Assembly: GCA_037953745.1 (NCBI GenBank)
Contig: JBAKBP010001425.1
Coordinates: 149,675 to 213,674 of the forward strand
Origin: Lithodes maja
Taxonomy: Eukaryota; Arthropoda; Malacostraca; Decapoda; Lithodidae
DNA length: 64,000 nucleotides
Direction: 5' to 3'
Shown here: positions 30,472 to 42,148 of the stretch, piece after piece
How the letters are laid out: every line of letters starts with the position of its first letter
How positions within the stretch are numbered: position 1 is the stretch's first letter
Program-made: the position numbers and the translations under genes
Notes under the pieces: generated by a model
Told to the model about the DNA's origin: nothing
What the model saw: the letters and a program-made list of their open reading frames with translations, nothing else
Database searches by the model: none

Positions 30472-30654
30472 AAAATTCTCGAGACAAAAGTGTTAAACTC
30501 CCTTATGCAAGCACTAATTACTAAATTAACTGGAGTCTCTTAAATGCTCTCCTAATTGCCTTACAAAAAAAAAATATTCTTCAATATGTACGCTAAAGTA
30601 CGAACAAACAAATGTTGTACAACTCTGCAAAAAATTTATACTGTTCACAAAATC

Positions 30655-30672
30655 CTAAGCAAGGTCGCCATT
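30655..30672 (-). other. Primer-binding-like site
   Basis: Immediately inside the 5' LTR the minus strand reads AATGGCGACCTTGCTTAG. TGGCGACC directly after a short spacer is where Ty3/Gypsy elements place their tRNA primer-binding site. I cannot assign the tRNA without a search. Confidence 0.5.
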
Positions 30673-32522
30673 TGTTACGACCGGGCACTCGGGTACACTA
30701 GGGCTCTTACACAGGACTCGAGTATGGCTCGCTGCCACAACGGAAACACACGATCCCAACCCCAGAGTACTGCCAGCCGAACAAAAAACGCCACTACCCT
30801 CCAGAGTTCTATCTGCTATAACGGGGTATACAAGAACTCGGTACTAGCGTTTCACACAACAGACTAATAACAAGACGGGAGTTATCTAGTCTGGTCAACA
30901 ATCAAACAAAGAAGAAAGTACTACAACACTAAAGAATAGTGTTGGCCGAAGCCGAAGTAATCCACCCTTGAACTAAGAACTTAAGAAGTCCTCCACCCTC
31001 TACTTCGGATCGGCACTATTACGTTACGTTAAACAATAGTCCTCGAGCATCAAGCAAGGAATCTTCTGATAAGTTAGATGCTTCTCGAATACTCGTAAGA
31101 AGTAAGTATCGGATTTTGAACAGCAATTTAATGAATAACTCACTGGTAATTAAAGGCTTTAAATTGACATAAGAAGAATTATAAGAATAAGAATAAGCAA
31201 TAGGATATGGCAAACATTAAGAAGAAGTACTCCGACAATGCACTGGCAATAGCCTACTAAGATTGTGCTCGTGGGCCACTAATCTCTGAAGTAGCTAAGC
31301 GTGCCACACATGAAATCAATAGTGCTTAAACAATAATGTACATAAGGAGAAGCTTCAATACTATGCTGTATCTGCTGGTCGAGCAAAGTCTAGCTGGGAT
31401 ATCTAAGGTTAAGAGACAATGGCTGAGCAAGCGGCTCGTAGCCTAGCGAGGTCCTTAAGACTGTGCGGCCAAATTACGGTAATTGACGGGATGCTCTCTT
31501 GAGAGATCCAGATCACTAGTATCTGGTTCTCTCCTGGCGATCCTCTCAAAGTCAAGCAAATGAGATAGCACAGTGTTGGGTGGCACAGGCAAAAGCCCTC
31601 ACTCGCAACACAGTGCTAAACTCCCACGGTACACAATCAAAAAGACCCCCTAGGCTTCCAACGTCTCCGTTGCAATTGTGCTGGTTCAACCAACCTAGCA
31701 CTCATAGGAAATCACAACTCGAGGAACCCTATCCCAGTCTAGCATTACCTAAACCAGCAGAAAACAGGAACATGAATAATAGTACACAGGGAAATACATA
31801 TACGAGTGCAACAAACATCAATCAATCCTATTCTAGTTAACCCTTCCAAAAATAGGCTATCTAACAGGCACTTATCTCGTGAGAACTCAAGCGATAATAC
31901 TTTGGCTGACTAAATCTGCACCAAAGGGGTCATTGAGGTTAAAAAGGGTTCAGAAGAAGAAGAAAATAGGCTGTTCAGAGAGTAGAGAAAGTTCACATCA
32001 GTCGGAAGAATATCGATAGTTGCAAGGGATATGAGAGGTCGCTTTGCCTGATGAGTTCTGATCTAAAAATGGCGAGACCTCCCTTTTTATACTCGGCCCC
32101 GTAGCGAGCATATCTCAAACTACTTAAGGACCGCCCACTGGCAATCATGACGTCATATTCTCTCAATCTGGGATTGACAAAGAACTTCCCACGCGCTGAA
32201 AGGGAGGAAGGGAGGAGGGAATTAGGCCTACCCCTCGTGGCGCGCTCACTGGTCGGTGTTACATAACTCTCTCTCTCTTCGCATCATTATATATATATAA
32301 ATCCCACACACAATACTTATATCTAATGATATAAAATAGAACTCGTTGACTTAGAAGAAAACAAAATACATAATGATAATACTTATAGTACAACGGTTCA
32401 CATAAACTGAGTTAGGAAACTCTACACAGACTACAGCCAAAGTTCCTGCCCTGACGATCCTAGCGAGGGTGGGGCCTGACTGGGCGTTCTGTACAGCATG
32501 CTCATACTCGACATGCGTCACA
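30673..32522 (-). repeat. 5' LTR (1,850 bp)
   Basis: The right LTR in window coordinates, collinear with 24329-26180 and almost identical. Most differences are single bases (for example near 30691 and 31095); a short block near 31941-31965 is more diverged. It joins satellite DNA directly at 32523. Confidence 0.85.
32093..32101 (-). promoter_or_regulatory. LTR TATA box (minus strand)
   Basis: TATAAAAAG on the minus strand, with a GATCAGAACT sequence ~31 bp downstream that could serve as initiator. The same pair lies in the other LTR (TATA at 25741-25749). Transcription would run leftwards into the polyprotein ORF. Confidence 0.55.
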
Positions 32523-35500
32523 CCAGGCACACGTTTATATTAATAATGGATTGTGTTGAGAGTTGTGGATAGGGTCTGGAGCCACAATACATTAGCATGC
32601 TATATGAGGTCTGACCGATATGGAGGTCACAATATTGACATAGGGGTACACTGTACCGGCTATGGTACACCAGGTACTCGTTATATTAACTGCAGGTTGT
32701 GTTGAGGGTTGTGGATAGTGTCTGGAGCCACAATATCATGAGCATGCTATATGAGGTCTGACCGGTATGGAAGTCACAATATTGACAAAGGGGTACACTG
32801 TACCGGCTATGGTACATCAGGAACTCGTTATATTAAAATTGGATTGTGTTGAGGGTTGTGGATAGGGTCTGGAACCACAATATCATTGGCTTGCTACATG
32901 AGGTATGGCCGGTATGTAGGTCACAATAATGCCATAGGGGTACACTGTACCGGCAATGGTACACCAGGTACTCGTTATATTAATAGTGGATTGTGTTGAG
33001 GGTTGGGGATAGGGTCTGGAGCCACAATATCATTAGCTTGCTATATGAGGTCTGACCGGTATGGAGGTCACAGTATTGACATAGGGGTACACTGTACCGG
33101 CTATGGTACACCAGGTGCTCGTTATATTAATAGTGGATTCTGTTGAGGGTTGGGAATAGGGTCTGGAGCCACAATATCATTTTCTTGCTATTCGAGTTCT
33201 GACCGGTATGGAGGTCACAATATTGAAATAGGGGTACACTGTACCGGCTATGGTACACCAGGTACTCGTTATATTAATAGTGGATTGTGTTGAGGCTTGG
33301 GGATAGGGTCTGGAGCCACAATATTATTAGCTTGCTATTCGAGGTCTGACTGGTATGGAAGTCACAATATTGACATAGGGGTACACTGTACCGGCTATGG
33401 TACACCAGGTAGTCGTTATATTAATAGTGGATTGTGTTGAGGGTTGTGGATAGGGTCTGGAGTCACAATATCATTAGCTTGCTATATGAGGTCTGACGGG
33501 TATGGAGGTCACAATATGACATAGGGGTACACTGTACCGGCTATGGTACACCAGGTACACGTTATATTAAAAGTGGATTGTGTTGAGGGTTGTGGATTAG
33601 GGTCTGGAGCCACAATATAATGAGCATGCTATATGAGGTCTGACCGGTATGGAAGTCACATATTGACATAGGGGTACACTGTACCGGCTATGGTACATCA
33701 GGAACTCGTTATATTAAAAGTGGATTGTGTTGAGGGTTGTGGATAGGGTCTGGAACCACAATATCATTGGCTTGCTATTAAGTATGGCCGGTATGTAGGT
33801 CACAATATTGCCATAGGGGTAACTGTACCGGCTATGGTACACCAGGTACTCGTTATATTAATAGGGGATTGTGTTGAGGGTTGGGGATAGGGTCTGAAGC
33901 CACAATATCATTAGCTTGCTATATGAGGTCTGACCGGTATGGAGGTCACAGTATTGACCTAGGGGTACACTGTACCGGCTATGGTACACCAGGTACCTCG
34001 TTATATTAATAGTGGATTCTGTTGAGGGTTGGGAATAGGGTCTGGAGCCACAATATCATGTTCTTGCTATTCGAGTTCTGACCGGTATGGAGGTCACAAT
34101 ATTGAAATAGGGGTACACTGTACCGGCTTTGGTACACCAGGTACTCGTTATATTAGTAGTGGATTGTGTTGAGGCTTGGGGATGGGTCTGGTGCCACAAT
34201 ATTATTAGCTTGCTATTCGAGGTCTGACTGGTATGGAGGTCACAATATTGACATAGGGGTACACTGTACCGGCTATTGGTACACCAGGTACTCGTTATAT
34301 TAATAGTGGATAGAATTGAGGGTTGTTGATAGGGTCTGGAGCCACAATATCATTTAGCTTGCCATATGAGGTCTGACCGGTATGGAGGTCATAATATTGA
34401 CATAGGGGTACACTGTACGGCTATGGTACACAGGTAGTCGTAGTGGATTGTGTTGAGGGTTGTGGATAGGGTCTGGAGCCACAATATCATTAGCTTGCTA
34501 TATGAGGTCTGACGGGTATGGAGGTCACAATATTGACATAGGGGTACACTGTACCGGCTATGGTACACCAGGTACACGTTATATAAAATGTGGATTGTGT
34601 TGAGGGTTGTGGATAGGGTCTGGGAGCCACAATATCATGAGCATGCTATATGAGGTCTGACCGGTATGGAAGTCACAATATTGACATAGGGGTACACTGT
34701 ACCGGCTATGGTACATCAGGAACTCGTTATATTAAAAGTGGATTGTGTTGAGGGTTGTGGATAGAGTCTGGAACCACAATATCATTGGCTTGCTACATGA
34801 GGTCTGACCGTTATGGAGGTCACAGTATTGACATAGGGGTACACTGTACCGGCTATAGTACACCAGGTACTCGTTATATTAATAGTGGATTGTGTTGAGG
34901 CTTGGGGATAGGGTCTGGTGCCACAATATTATTACCTTGCTATTCGAGGTCTGACTGGTATGGAGATCACAATATTGAAATAGGGGTACACTGTACCGGC
35001 TATGGTACACCAGTGATTCTCGTTATATTAATAGTGGATTGTGTTGAGGATTGTGGATAAGGACTGCAGCCACAATACCATTAGCTTGCTATATGAGGTC
35101 TGACCGGCATGGAGGTCACAATATTGACATAGGGGTACACTGTACCGGTCATGGTACTCCAGGTACTCGTTATATTAATAGTGGATTGTGTTGAAGGTTG
35201 TGGATAGGGACTGGAGCCACAATATCTTTAGCTTGATATATGAGGCCTGACCGGTATGGAGGTCATAATATTGACATAAGGGCACACTGTACTGGCTATG
35301 GTACACCAGGTACACGTTATATTAATAATGGATTGTGTTGAGAGTTGTGGATAGGGTCTGGAGCCACAATATCATTAGCATGCTATATGAGGTCTCACCG
35401 GTATGGTCACAATATTGACATAGGGGTACACTGTACCGGCTATGTTACAGCAGGTACTCGTTATATTAATTGCAGGTTGTGTTGAGGGTTGTGGATAGGG

Positions 35501-38500
35501 TCTGGAGCCACAATATCATTAGCTTGCTATATGAGGTTTGACCGGTATGTAGGTCACAACATTGACATAGGGGTACACTATACCGGCTATGGTACACCAG
35601 ACACTCGTTATATTAATAGAGGATTGTGTTGAGGGTTGTGGATAGGGTCTGGAGCCACAATATCGTTAGCTTGCTAAATGAGGTCTGCCGGGTATGGAGG
35701 TCATAATATTGACATAGGGGTACACTGTACCGGCTATGGTACACCAGGTACACGTTATATTAATAGTGGATTGTGTTGAGGGTTGTGGATATGGTCTGGA
35801 GCCACAATATCATTAGCATGCTATATGAGGTCTGACCGGTATGGAAGTCACAATATTGCCATAGGGGTACACTGTACCGGGTATGGTACACCAGGTACTC
35901 GTTATATTAATAGTGGATTGTGTTGAGGGTTGGGGATAGGGTCTGGAGCCACAATATCATTAGCTTGCTAAATGAGGTCTGCCGGGTATGGAGGTCACAA
36001 TATTGACATAGGGGTACACTGTACCGGCTATGGTAAACCAGGTACACGTTATATTAATTATGGATTGTGTTGAGGGTTGTGGATAGGGTCTGGAGCCACA
36101 ATATCATTAGCATGCTATATGTGGTCTGACCGGTATGGAGGTAGCAGAATTAACATAGGGGTACACTGTACCGGCTATCGTCCACCAGCACTCATTATAT
36201 TAATAGTGGATTGTGTTGAGGGGTGTGGATAGGGTCTGGAGCCACAATATCATTAGCTTGCTGTATGAGGTCTGACAGGTATGGAGGTCACAATATTGAT
36301 ATAGGGGTACACTGTACTCGTTTTATTAATAGTGGATTGTGTTGAGGGTTGTGGATAGGGACTGGAGCCACAATATCATTAGCTTGCTATATGAGGTCTG
36401 ACCGGTATGGAGGTCACAATATTGACATAAGGGTACACTGTACCGGCTATGGTACACCAGGTACACGTTATATTATTAGAGGATTGTGTTGAGGGTTTTG
36501 GATAGGGTCTGGAGCCACAATATCATTAGCTTGCTAAATGAGGTCTGACCGGTATGGAGGTCACAATATTGAAATAAGGGTACACTGTACCGGCTATGGT
36601 ACACCAGGTACTCGTTATATTAATAGTGGATTGTGTTGAGGGTTGGGATTAGGGTCTGGAGCCACAATATCATGTTCTTGCTATTCGAGTTCTGACCGGT
36701 ATGGAGGTCACAATATTGAAATAGGGGTACACTGTACCGGCTATAGTACACCAGGTACTCGTTATATTAATAGTGGATTGTGTTGAGGCTTGGGGATAGG
36801 GTCTGGTGCCACAATATTATTAGCTTGCTATTCGAGGTCTGACTGGTATGGAGGTCACAATATTGACATAGGGGTACACTGTACCGGCTATGGTACACCA
36901 GGTACTCGTTATATTAATAGTGGATTGTGTTGAGGCTTGGGTATAGGGTTTGGAGCCACAATATTATTAGCTTGCTATTCGAGGTCTGACCTGTATGGAG
37001 GTTACAATATTGAAAAAGGGGTACACTGTACCGGCTATGGTACACCAGGTACTCGTTATATTAATAGTGGGTTCTGTTGAGGGTTGGGGATAGGGTCTGG
37101 AGCCACATTATCATTAGCTTGCTATATGAGGTCTGACCGGTATGGAGGTCACAATATTGACATAGGGGTACACTGTACCGGCTATGGTACACCACGTACT
37201 CGTTATATTAATACTGGATTGTGTTGAGGGTTGTGGATAGGGTCTGGAGTCACAATATCCTTAGCTTGCTATATGATGTCTGACCGGTATGGAGGTCACA
37301 ATATTGACATAGGGGTACACTGTACCGGCTATGGTACACCAGGTACTCCTTATATTAATAGTGGATTCTGTTGGGAATAGGGTGTGGAGCCACAATATAA
37401 TTTTCTTGCTATTCGAGTTCTGACCGGTATGGAGGTGACAATATTGAAATAGGGGTACACTGTACCGGCTATGGTACACCAGGTACTCGTTATATTAATA
37501 GTGGATTGTGTTGAGGCTTGGGGATAGGGTCTGGAGCCACAGTACCATTAGCTTGTTATATGAGGTCTGGCGGGTATGGAGGTCACAATATTAACATAGG
37601 GGTACACTGTACCGGCTATGGTACACCAGGTACTCCTTATATTAATAGTGGATTGTGTTGAGAGTTGGGGATAGGGTCTGGAGCCACAATATCATTAGCT
37701 TGCTATATGAGGTCTGACCGGTATGGAGGTCACAATATTGACATAGGGGTACACTGTACCGGCTATGGTACACCAGGTACACGTTATATTAATTGTGGAT
37801 TGTGTTGAGGGTTGTGGATAGGGTCTGGAGCCACAATATCATTAGCATGCTATATGAGGTCTGACCGGTATGGAGGTAGCAGAATTGATATAGGGGTACA
37901 CTGTACCAGCTATGGTACACCAGGTACACGTTATATTAATAGTGGATTGTGTTGAGGGTTGTGGATAGGGTCTGGAGCCCCAATACCATTAGCTTGCTAT
38001 ATGAGGTCTGACCGGTATGGAGGTCACAATATTGACATAGGGGTACACTCTACCGGCTATGGTACACCAGGTGCACGTTATATTATTAGTTGATTGTGTT
38101 GAGGGTTGTTGTTAGGGTCTGGAGCCACAATATCATTAGCTTGCTATATGAGGTCTGACCGGTATGGAGGTCACAATATTGACATAGGGGTACACTGTAC
38201 CGGCTATGGTACACCAGGTACTCGTTATATTAATAGTGGATTGTACTGATGGTTGTGGATAGGGTCTAGAGCCACAATATCATTAGCTTGCCATATGAGG
38301 TCTGACCGGTATGGAGGTCACAATATTGACATAGGGGTACACTGTACGCCGGCGGCTATGGTACACCAGGTACTCGTTATATTAATAGTGGATTATGTTG
38401 AGGGTTGTGGATAGGGTCTGGAGCCACAATATCATTAGCTTGCTATATGAGGTCTGCCGGGTATGGAGGTCACAATATTGACATAGGGGTACACTGTACC

Positions 38501-38944
38501 GGCTATGGTACACCAGGTACACGTTATATTAAAAGTGGATTGTGTTGAGGGTTGTGGATAGGGTCTGGAGCCCCAATATCATTAGCATGCTATATGAGTT
38601 CTGACCGGTATGGAAGTCACAATATTGACATAGGGGTACACTGTACCGGCTATGGTACATCAGGAACTCGTTATATTAAAAGTGGATTGTGTTGAGAGTT
38701 GTGGATAGGGCCTGGAACCACAATATCATTGGCTTGCTACATGAGGTCTGACCGGTATGTATGTCACAATATTGCCATAGGGGTACACTGTACCGGCTAT
38801 GGTACACCAGGTACTTTTTATATTAATAGTGGATTGTGTTGAGGCTTGGGGATAGGGTCTGGAGCCACAATACCATTAGCTTGTTATATGAGGTCTGACC
38901 GGTATGGGGGTCACAATATTGACATAGGGGTACATTGTACCCCC
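32523..38944. repeat. 147-bp satellite, ~44 tandem copies with higher-order structure
   Basis: A 147-bp monomer (counted from a consensus-like copy, and by spacing of the GTACTCGTTATATTAA anchor) repeats for ~6.4 kb with modest divergence. Each monomer carries TGTACC-GGCTAT-GGTACA, a 6-bp stem, 6-nt loop hairpin, and the nested palindrome GTACACTGTAC. Variant monomers recur in a fixed order: a six-monomer block (32821-33701) is followed by a seven-monomer block (33702-34719) with the same variant order plus one extra. A partial echo lies near 38520-38810. The left edge abuts the LTR; the right edge ends in an inverted-repeat hairpin. No coding signal. Confidence 0.95.
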
Positions 38945-38960
38945 TATGTCAACTGTTGTG
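38912..38960. repeat. Imperfect ~49-bp hairpin at the satellite's right edge
   Basis: The last satellite sequence (CACAATATTGACATAGGGG) is followed, after TACATTGTA, by its near-exact inverse (CCCCCTATGTCAACTGTTGTG). The satellite therefore ends on a fold-back of its own sequence, as expected from an inversion breakpoint or hairpin-mediated end. Confidence 0.8.
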
Positions 38961-39420
38961 GTTGTTCACGCATTTACGTGAATACAACGTAGTTTTCGTA
39001 ATGTTGTCAGGTTGTATAACTAGAGGTATTTAGAAGGTTTAGACAACATAGTAGAGTACGTTGTAGTAGTTAATGATATTTTGGTCTATACTTCGTCATC
39101 CTACAACATTCTGTATAAAATAATATTATAGTCCGGCGACCTTTATGGTTGTTTACGCATTTACGTGAATACAACGCATTCTTCTTAATATTGTTAGGTT
39201 GTATAGCTTGGCATTTGGAAGTTTTTGACAACATAGAAAAATACACATTAGTAGTTGGTTAAATTATGGTCTATTTACGTTATTTTACAACATTATGTGT
39301 TATGGTCCTGCGACTTTTGTGGTTGTTCACGCATGTACGTGAATACGACGTTATTTTCGTATGTTGTCAAGTTGCGGCTACACTTATATATGACGTTGTG
39401 ACAACGTAAACATTTTTATT
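38961..39420. repeat. Second tandem repeat, ~173-188-bp period, three copies
   Basis: The anchor GTTGTTCACGCATTTACGTG recurs near 38961, 39149 and 39322 with small changes, each time followed by AATACAACG or AATACGACG and, further on, TTGTATAAC- or ACAACAT-type motifs. Each copy contains TTCACG-CATTTA-CGTGAA, again a 6-bp stem with a 6-nt loop (loop CATGTA in the third copy). It directly continues from the 147-bp satellite but is unrelated in sequence. Confidence 0.75.
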
Positions 39421-39458
39421 GGGTTGCATCCTGGTTTATCACCATAGACACATATGGA

Positions 39459-39776
39459 TCAATCATGTGATCCGTATTCCAAACAGAAAAGCATATTTTT
39501 GAAACTGCCATCTTCACTAACACCGCAGAAATTCACAAATTTTATAACTCTTTCTTTGGCATTTTGATTGTCCAACATAAATATCCTATCAACCCTCAAC
39601 TGTCCCAGCTGGTTAATTATGCTCTTGCTAGAGGAATGGAGGTGGTGACAAGGTAAAATGGAATTTACCAAGTCTTTAAGTGCGAAAGTGTTGAATAGTG
39701 TGTTTCTAATATACTGTATTTTAGCAATGAGTTGTAATGCTTTTAACCTAGAGTTTTTCCAGGTATAATGGATCAA
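39459..39776 (-). CDS. Small ORF of unknown nature (105 aa)
   Basis: A minus-strand frame of 105 codons between the satellite zone and a TTAA element. I recognise no domain. The composition (Leu/Ile/Asn/Lys) is protein-like rather than repeat-like, so a fragment of a decayed mobile element is possible. There is no supporting promoter, intron or paralogue in the window. Confidence 0.15.
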   Translation of the reverse strand: MIHYTWKNSRLKALQLIAKIQYIRNTLFNTFALKDLVNSILPCHHLHSSSKSIINQLGQLRVDRIFMLDNQNAKERVIKFVNFCGVSEDGSFKNMLFCLEYGSHD

Positions 39777-39890
39777 TTACCTCCCTCAGTGTTCCTCCAA
39801 AGAATGCACGTTTAGGGAGTTAAGACTTTCCCAGAAGGCTTAGTCATGATTCTGATTCCCAACATATGTTACTTTACTAGTTAACCCCTT

Positions 39891-40090
39891 CTGTACCGGC
39901 GACGTCTTAATTTTATCCTAGCTATATTTAAAGGATCGTGTGAAGTTTTAGAAGGATATGTGGTAGTAAAAAAGGGTTAAGTGAGATAGTTCGAAGCCTG
40001 TTGACGGCTGGAGGCTCTTTTCAAACAGAATAATATCTTCTAATAGTTAGAATCAAGTTAAAAAGACATCGCCGGTACGGAAGGGGTTAA
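39891..40090. mobile_element. TTAA element family B (200 bp)
   Basis: The ends are TTAACCCCTTCTGTACCGGC and, on the right, GCCGGTACGGAAGGGGTTAA, so the terminal inverted repeats carry TTAA at both edges. TTAA flanks and CCC-starting ends are piggyBac-like. No ORF, hence a MITE. Other copies: 41358, 53391, 60874 and inside each unit of the 44-52 kb array. Confidence 0.8.
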
Positions 40091-40646
40091 AGGGCCTTGT
40101 ATTATTCCCAAGGTTCTTATTCTCTCCCGATGTCCATGTATTATGCAAATGACAACAACATTAAAAAGAAGTATCTCCCAGGTTTTATGTAAGATAAACA
40201 GAGGCTCCATTTTAAAACAATCTTGGACTCGTGACCTTTAAACTTTTTGGAAGTCTCTAGTGGTATTCACAACATTATTATTATATTAGACATGACCTCG
40301 ATTGATCACATTACTTAGTATAAGTCATATCTTGCAATATAGATACGTGAAGTGGTTATTAAAGGAAACAATATAATGATCTGTAATTCTCTATTCTTAC
40401 TATGAAATAAAAATGACACTCATACTGCATCGTACAGTGTCTCACAGACCCCTATTGAATTTTCAATATTTTAACTTTGTTAGTGTTTTAATGAGAAACA
40501 GAACCCAAAATTATAACATACGTTTTTATGTAATTCCCCATAGCCAATCAACACACACACGCACCTGTGCACACAGCTACAACACACTTACACACACAGC
40601 ATATAGTTACCGATCTACTCCTACCCACTCTTTTTCTTCTGCTCTC

Positions 40647-41285
40647 AGTTGGAAGGACCATATTACCAGTCTTGCTAAGGCAGCCTCCCAGAAGCTGGGT
40701 GTGCTCAACCGCCTTAGGGGGTTCTTTTCCCCTGCACAGCTCCTTGCTCTGTACAGGGGCATAGTGCGTCCTTGTATTGAGTATTGTTCACATGTGTGGG
40801 GAGGTTCCTCTTACACCGCTCTCCTAGACAAAGTTGAAAGGAAGGCCTTGCATATCATTAACTCCCATCCACTCACCAACTCTCTGCAATCTCTCTCTCT
40901 CCGCTGCAATGTTGCATCTCTCTCGCTATTCTATCGCTACTATAATAATCAGTGTTCCTCAGAGCTTTCCCAGTGTATACCACCTCCTTTACGTAGGGCA
41001 CGTGGTACCCGTCTTGCAACTCAATCCCACCCCTACTCTGTGCAACTCTCCAACCCAAGAGTGAAACGTTACTCTCAAACTTTCTTCTACTCAACAGCTG
41101 AGCTCTGGAACTCTCTCCCAGAATCAGTCTTTCCCTCTTCCTATGACTTAAATTGCTTCAAACTCCGTGTGTCCAGGCATTTTGGCTCTGTCACTCTTTC
41201 AACTATGGGGGAGGCACTCGCTATATGCAGTTCTGCCTTTTGCCTCCCTCAATCACATAGAAAAAAAAAATATGAGGCTATATAA
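40647..41285 (+). pseudogene. 5'-truncated LINE, RT C-terminal domain
   Basis: From codon 79 of a longer frame the protein reads SWKDHITSLAKAASQKLGVL, then YRGIVRPCIEYCSHVWGG, CNVASLSLFYRYY and AELWNSLPESVFP. This is the conserved region after the RT palm in CR1/Jockey-type LINEs. All catalytic motifs are missing. The segment ends in an A-rich tail (~41261-41270). The upstream 78 codons (from 40413) are not LINE-like and include CA repeats. A second, shorter copy is at 53657. Confidence 0.75.
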
Positions 41286-41357
41286 TTATGAACTTAAAGT
41301 ACCCCATGACCAACAATCATACATACCGACATACTTCATCACCCTGCATCAGTTACA

Positions 41358-41551
41358 TTAACCCCATCTGTACTAATGACATATTTCTCATTTTATTGTA
41401 GCTGTATTTATGAAATGTTATGCAGTTTAAGAAAGATCTGTGGTAGTGAAAAGGGTTAACTGAGCTAGTTCAAAGCTTGTTAATAGAATACAATCGTCTC
41501 ATCATAGACAGAATAAAGAAAAATGGACGGCACCGGTACAGAAGGGGTTAA
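41358..41551. mobile_element. TTAA element family B (194 bp)
   Basis: TTAACCCCATCTGTACTAAT on the left and CGGCACCGGTACAGAAGGGG-TTAA on the right. The interior aligns with the copy at 39891 (AGCTGTATTTA, GGTAGTGAAAAGGGTTAA). The left inverted repeat is more decayed than the right. Confidence 0.75.
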
Positions 41552-41722
41552 AGCAAGATACATACATACATTATACATAAACATACACCCTCCCACTCAC
41601 AAACATACAAATGTACAGCCACAGATCTGCACTCCTACCTACCTCCCCACACAAGGCTATATATAAACTACATTGAACAGGGTGATGGTGGGGGGATAGT
41701 GGAGCGAGGCTAGGTGTTAATT

Positions 41723-41784
<62 letters not shown>

Positions 41785-42061
41785 ATCCGGGCTGATAGTT
41801 CTCAGAGCGTGTGGAGGAGTCTGGGGCCACAGTTTAAAGATGTGAATAATGTGTGAGATGGAGGCTCGGGTCTACGTGAAAGGTGTTTTAAAGGAAAAGT
41901 TAAAGCAATAGGTTTAAATCTGAGTTCTGATATGTTGATGGCATGTACTAGAAGGTAGCGCTGGCAATAATTACGGTGCCTTTTCATGTTGGGTTAGATT
42001 AGTTTCAAATATAGGCTTCTTACCAAAAATATATGTATATATATATTATATGTATAAACCG

Positions 42062-42148
<87 letters not shown>

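Larger units (their letters stand above)
24329..32522 (-). mobile_element. Complete LTR retrotransposon, Gmr1-like Ty3/Gypsy, minus strand, non-autonomous
   Basis: Two ~1,850-bp LTRs (24329-26180 and 30673-32522) flank one long minus-strand ORF. On the element's own strand the LTR starts TGTGACGCATG and ends GTCGTAACA (TG...CA). A polypurine tract precedes the 3' LTR and a primer-binding-like site follows the 5' LTR. Reading the LTRs side by side I see only about ten scattered substitutions plus one short diverged stretch near 25600-25625, so the insertion is young. Flanks do not show a matching target duplication (GATAG on the left, CCAGG on the right), and the right flank is satellite while the left is not. 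Confidence 0.88.

Noticed and set aside
25237..31840. Identical 86-codon ORFs on the plus strand at 25237-25497 and 31580-31840
   Set aside because: They lie inside the two LTRs, antisense to the element, and are duplicated only because the LTRs are. No domain is recognisable.
34389..37479. Short minus-strand ORFs in the satellite (62 and 72 codons)
   Set aside because: They follow the tandem repeat, are broken in most monomers, and lack any recognisable domain.
32523..38944. CRISPR array, because of regularly spaced direct repeats
   Set aside because: Repeat and 'spacer' are equally conserved: the whole 147-bp unit repeats, so it is a satellite. The genome context is eukaryotic.
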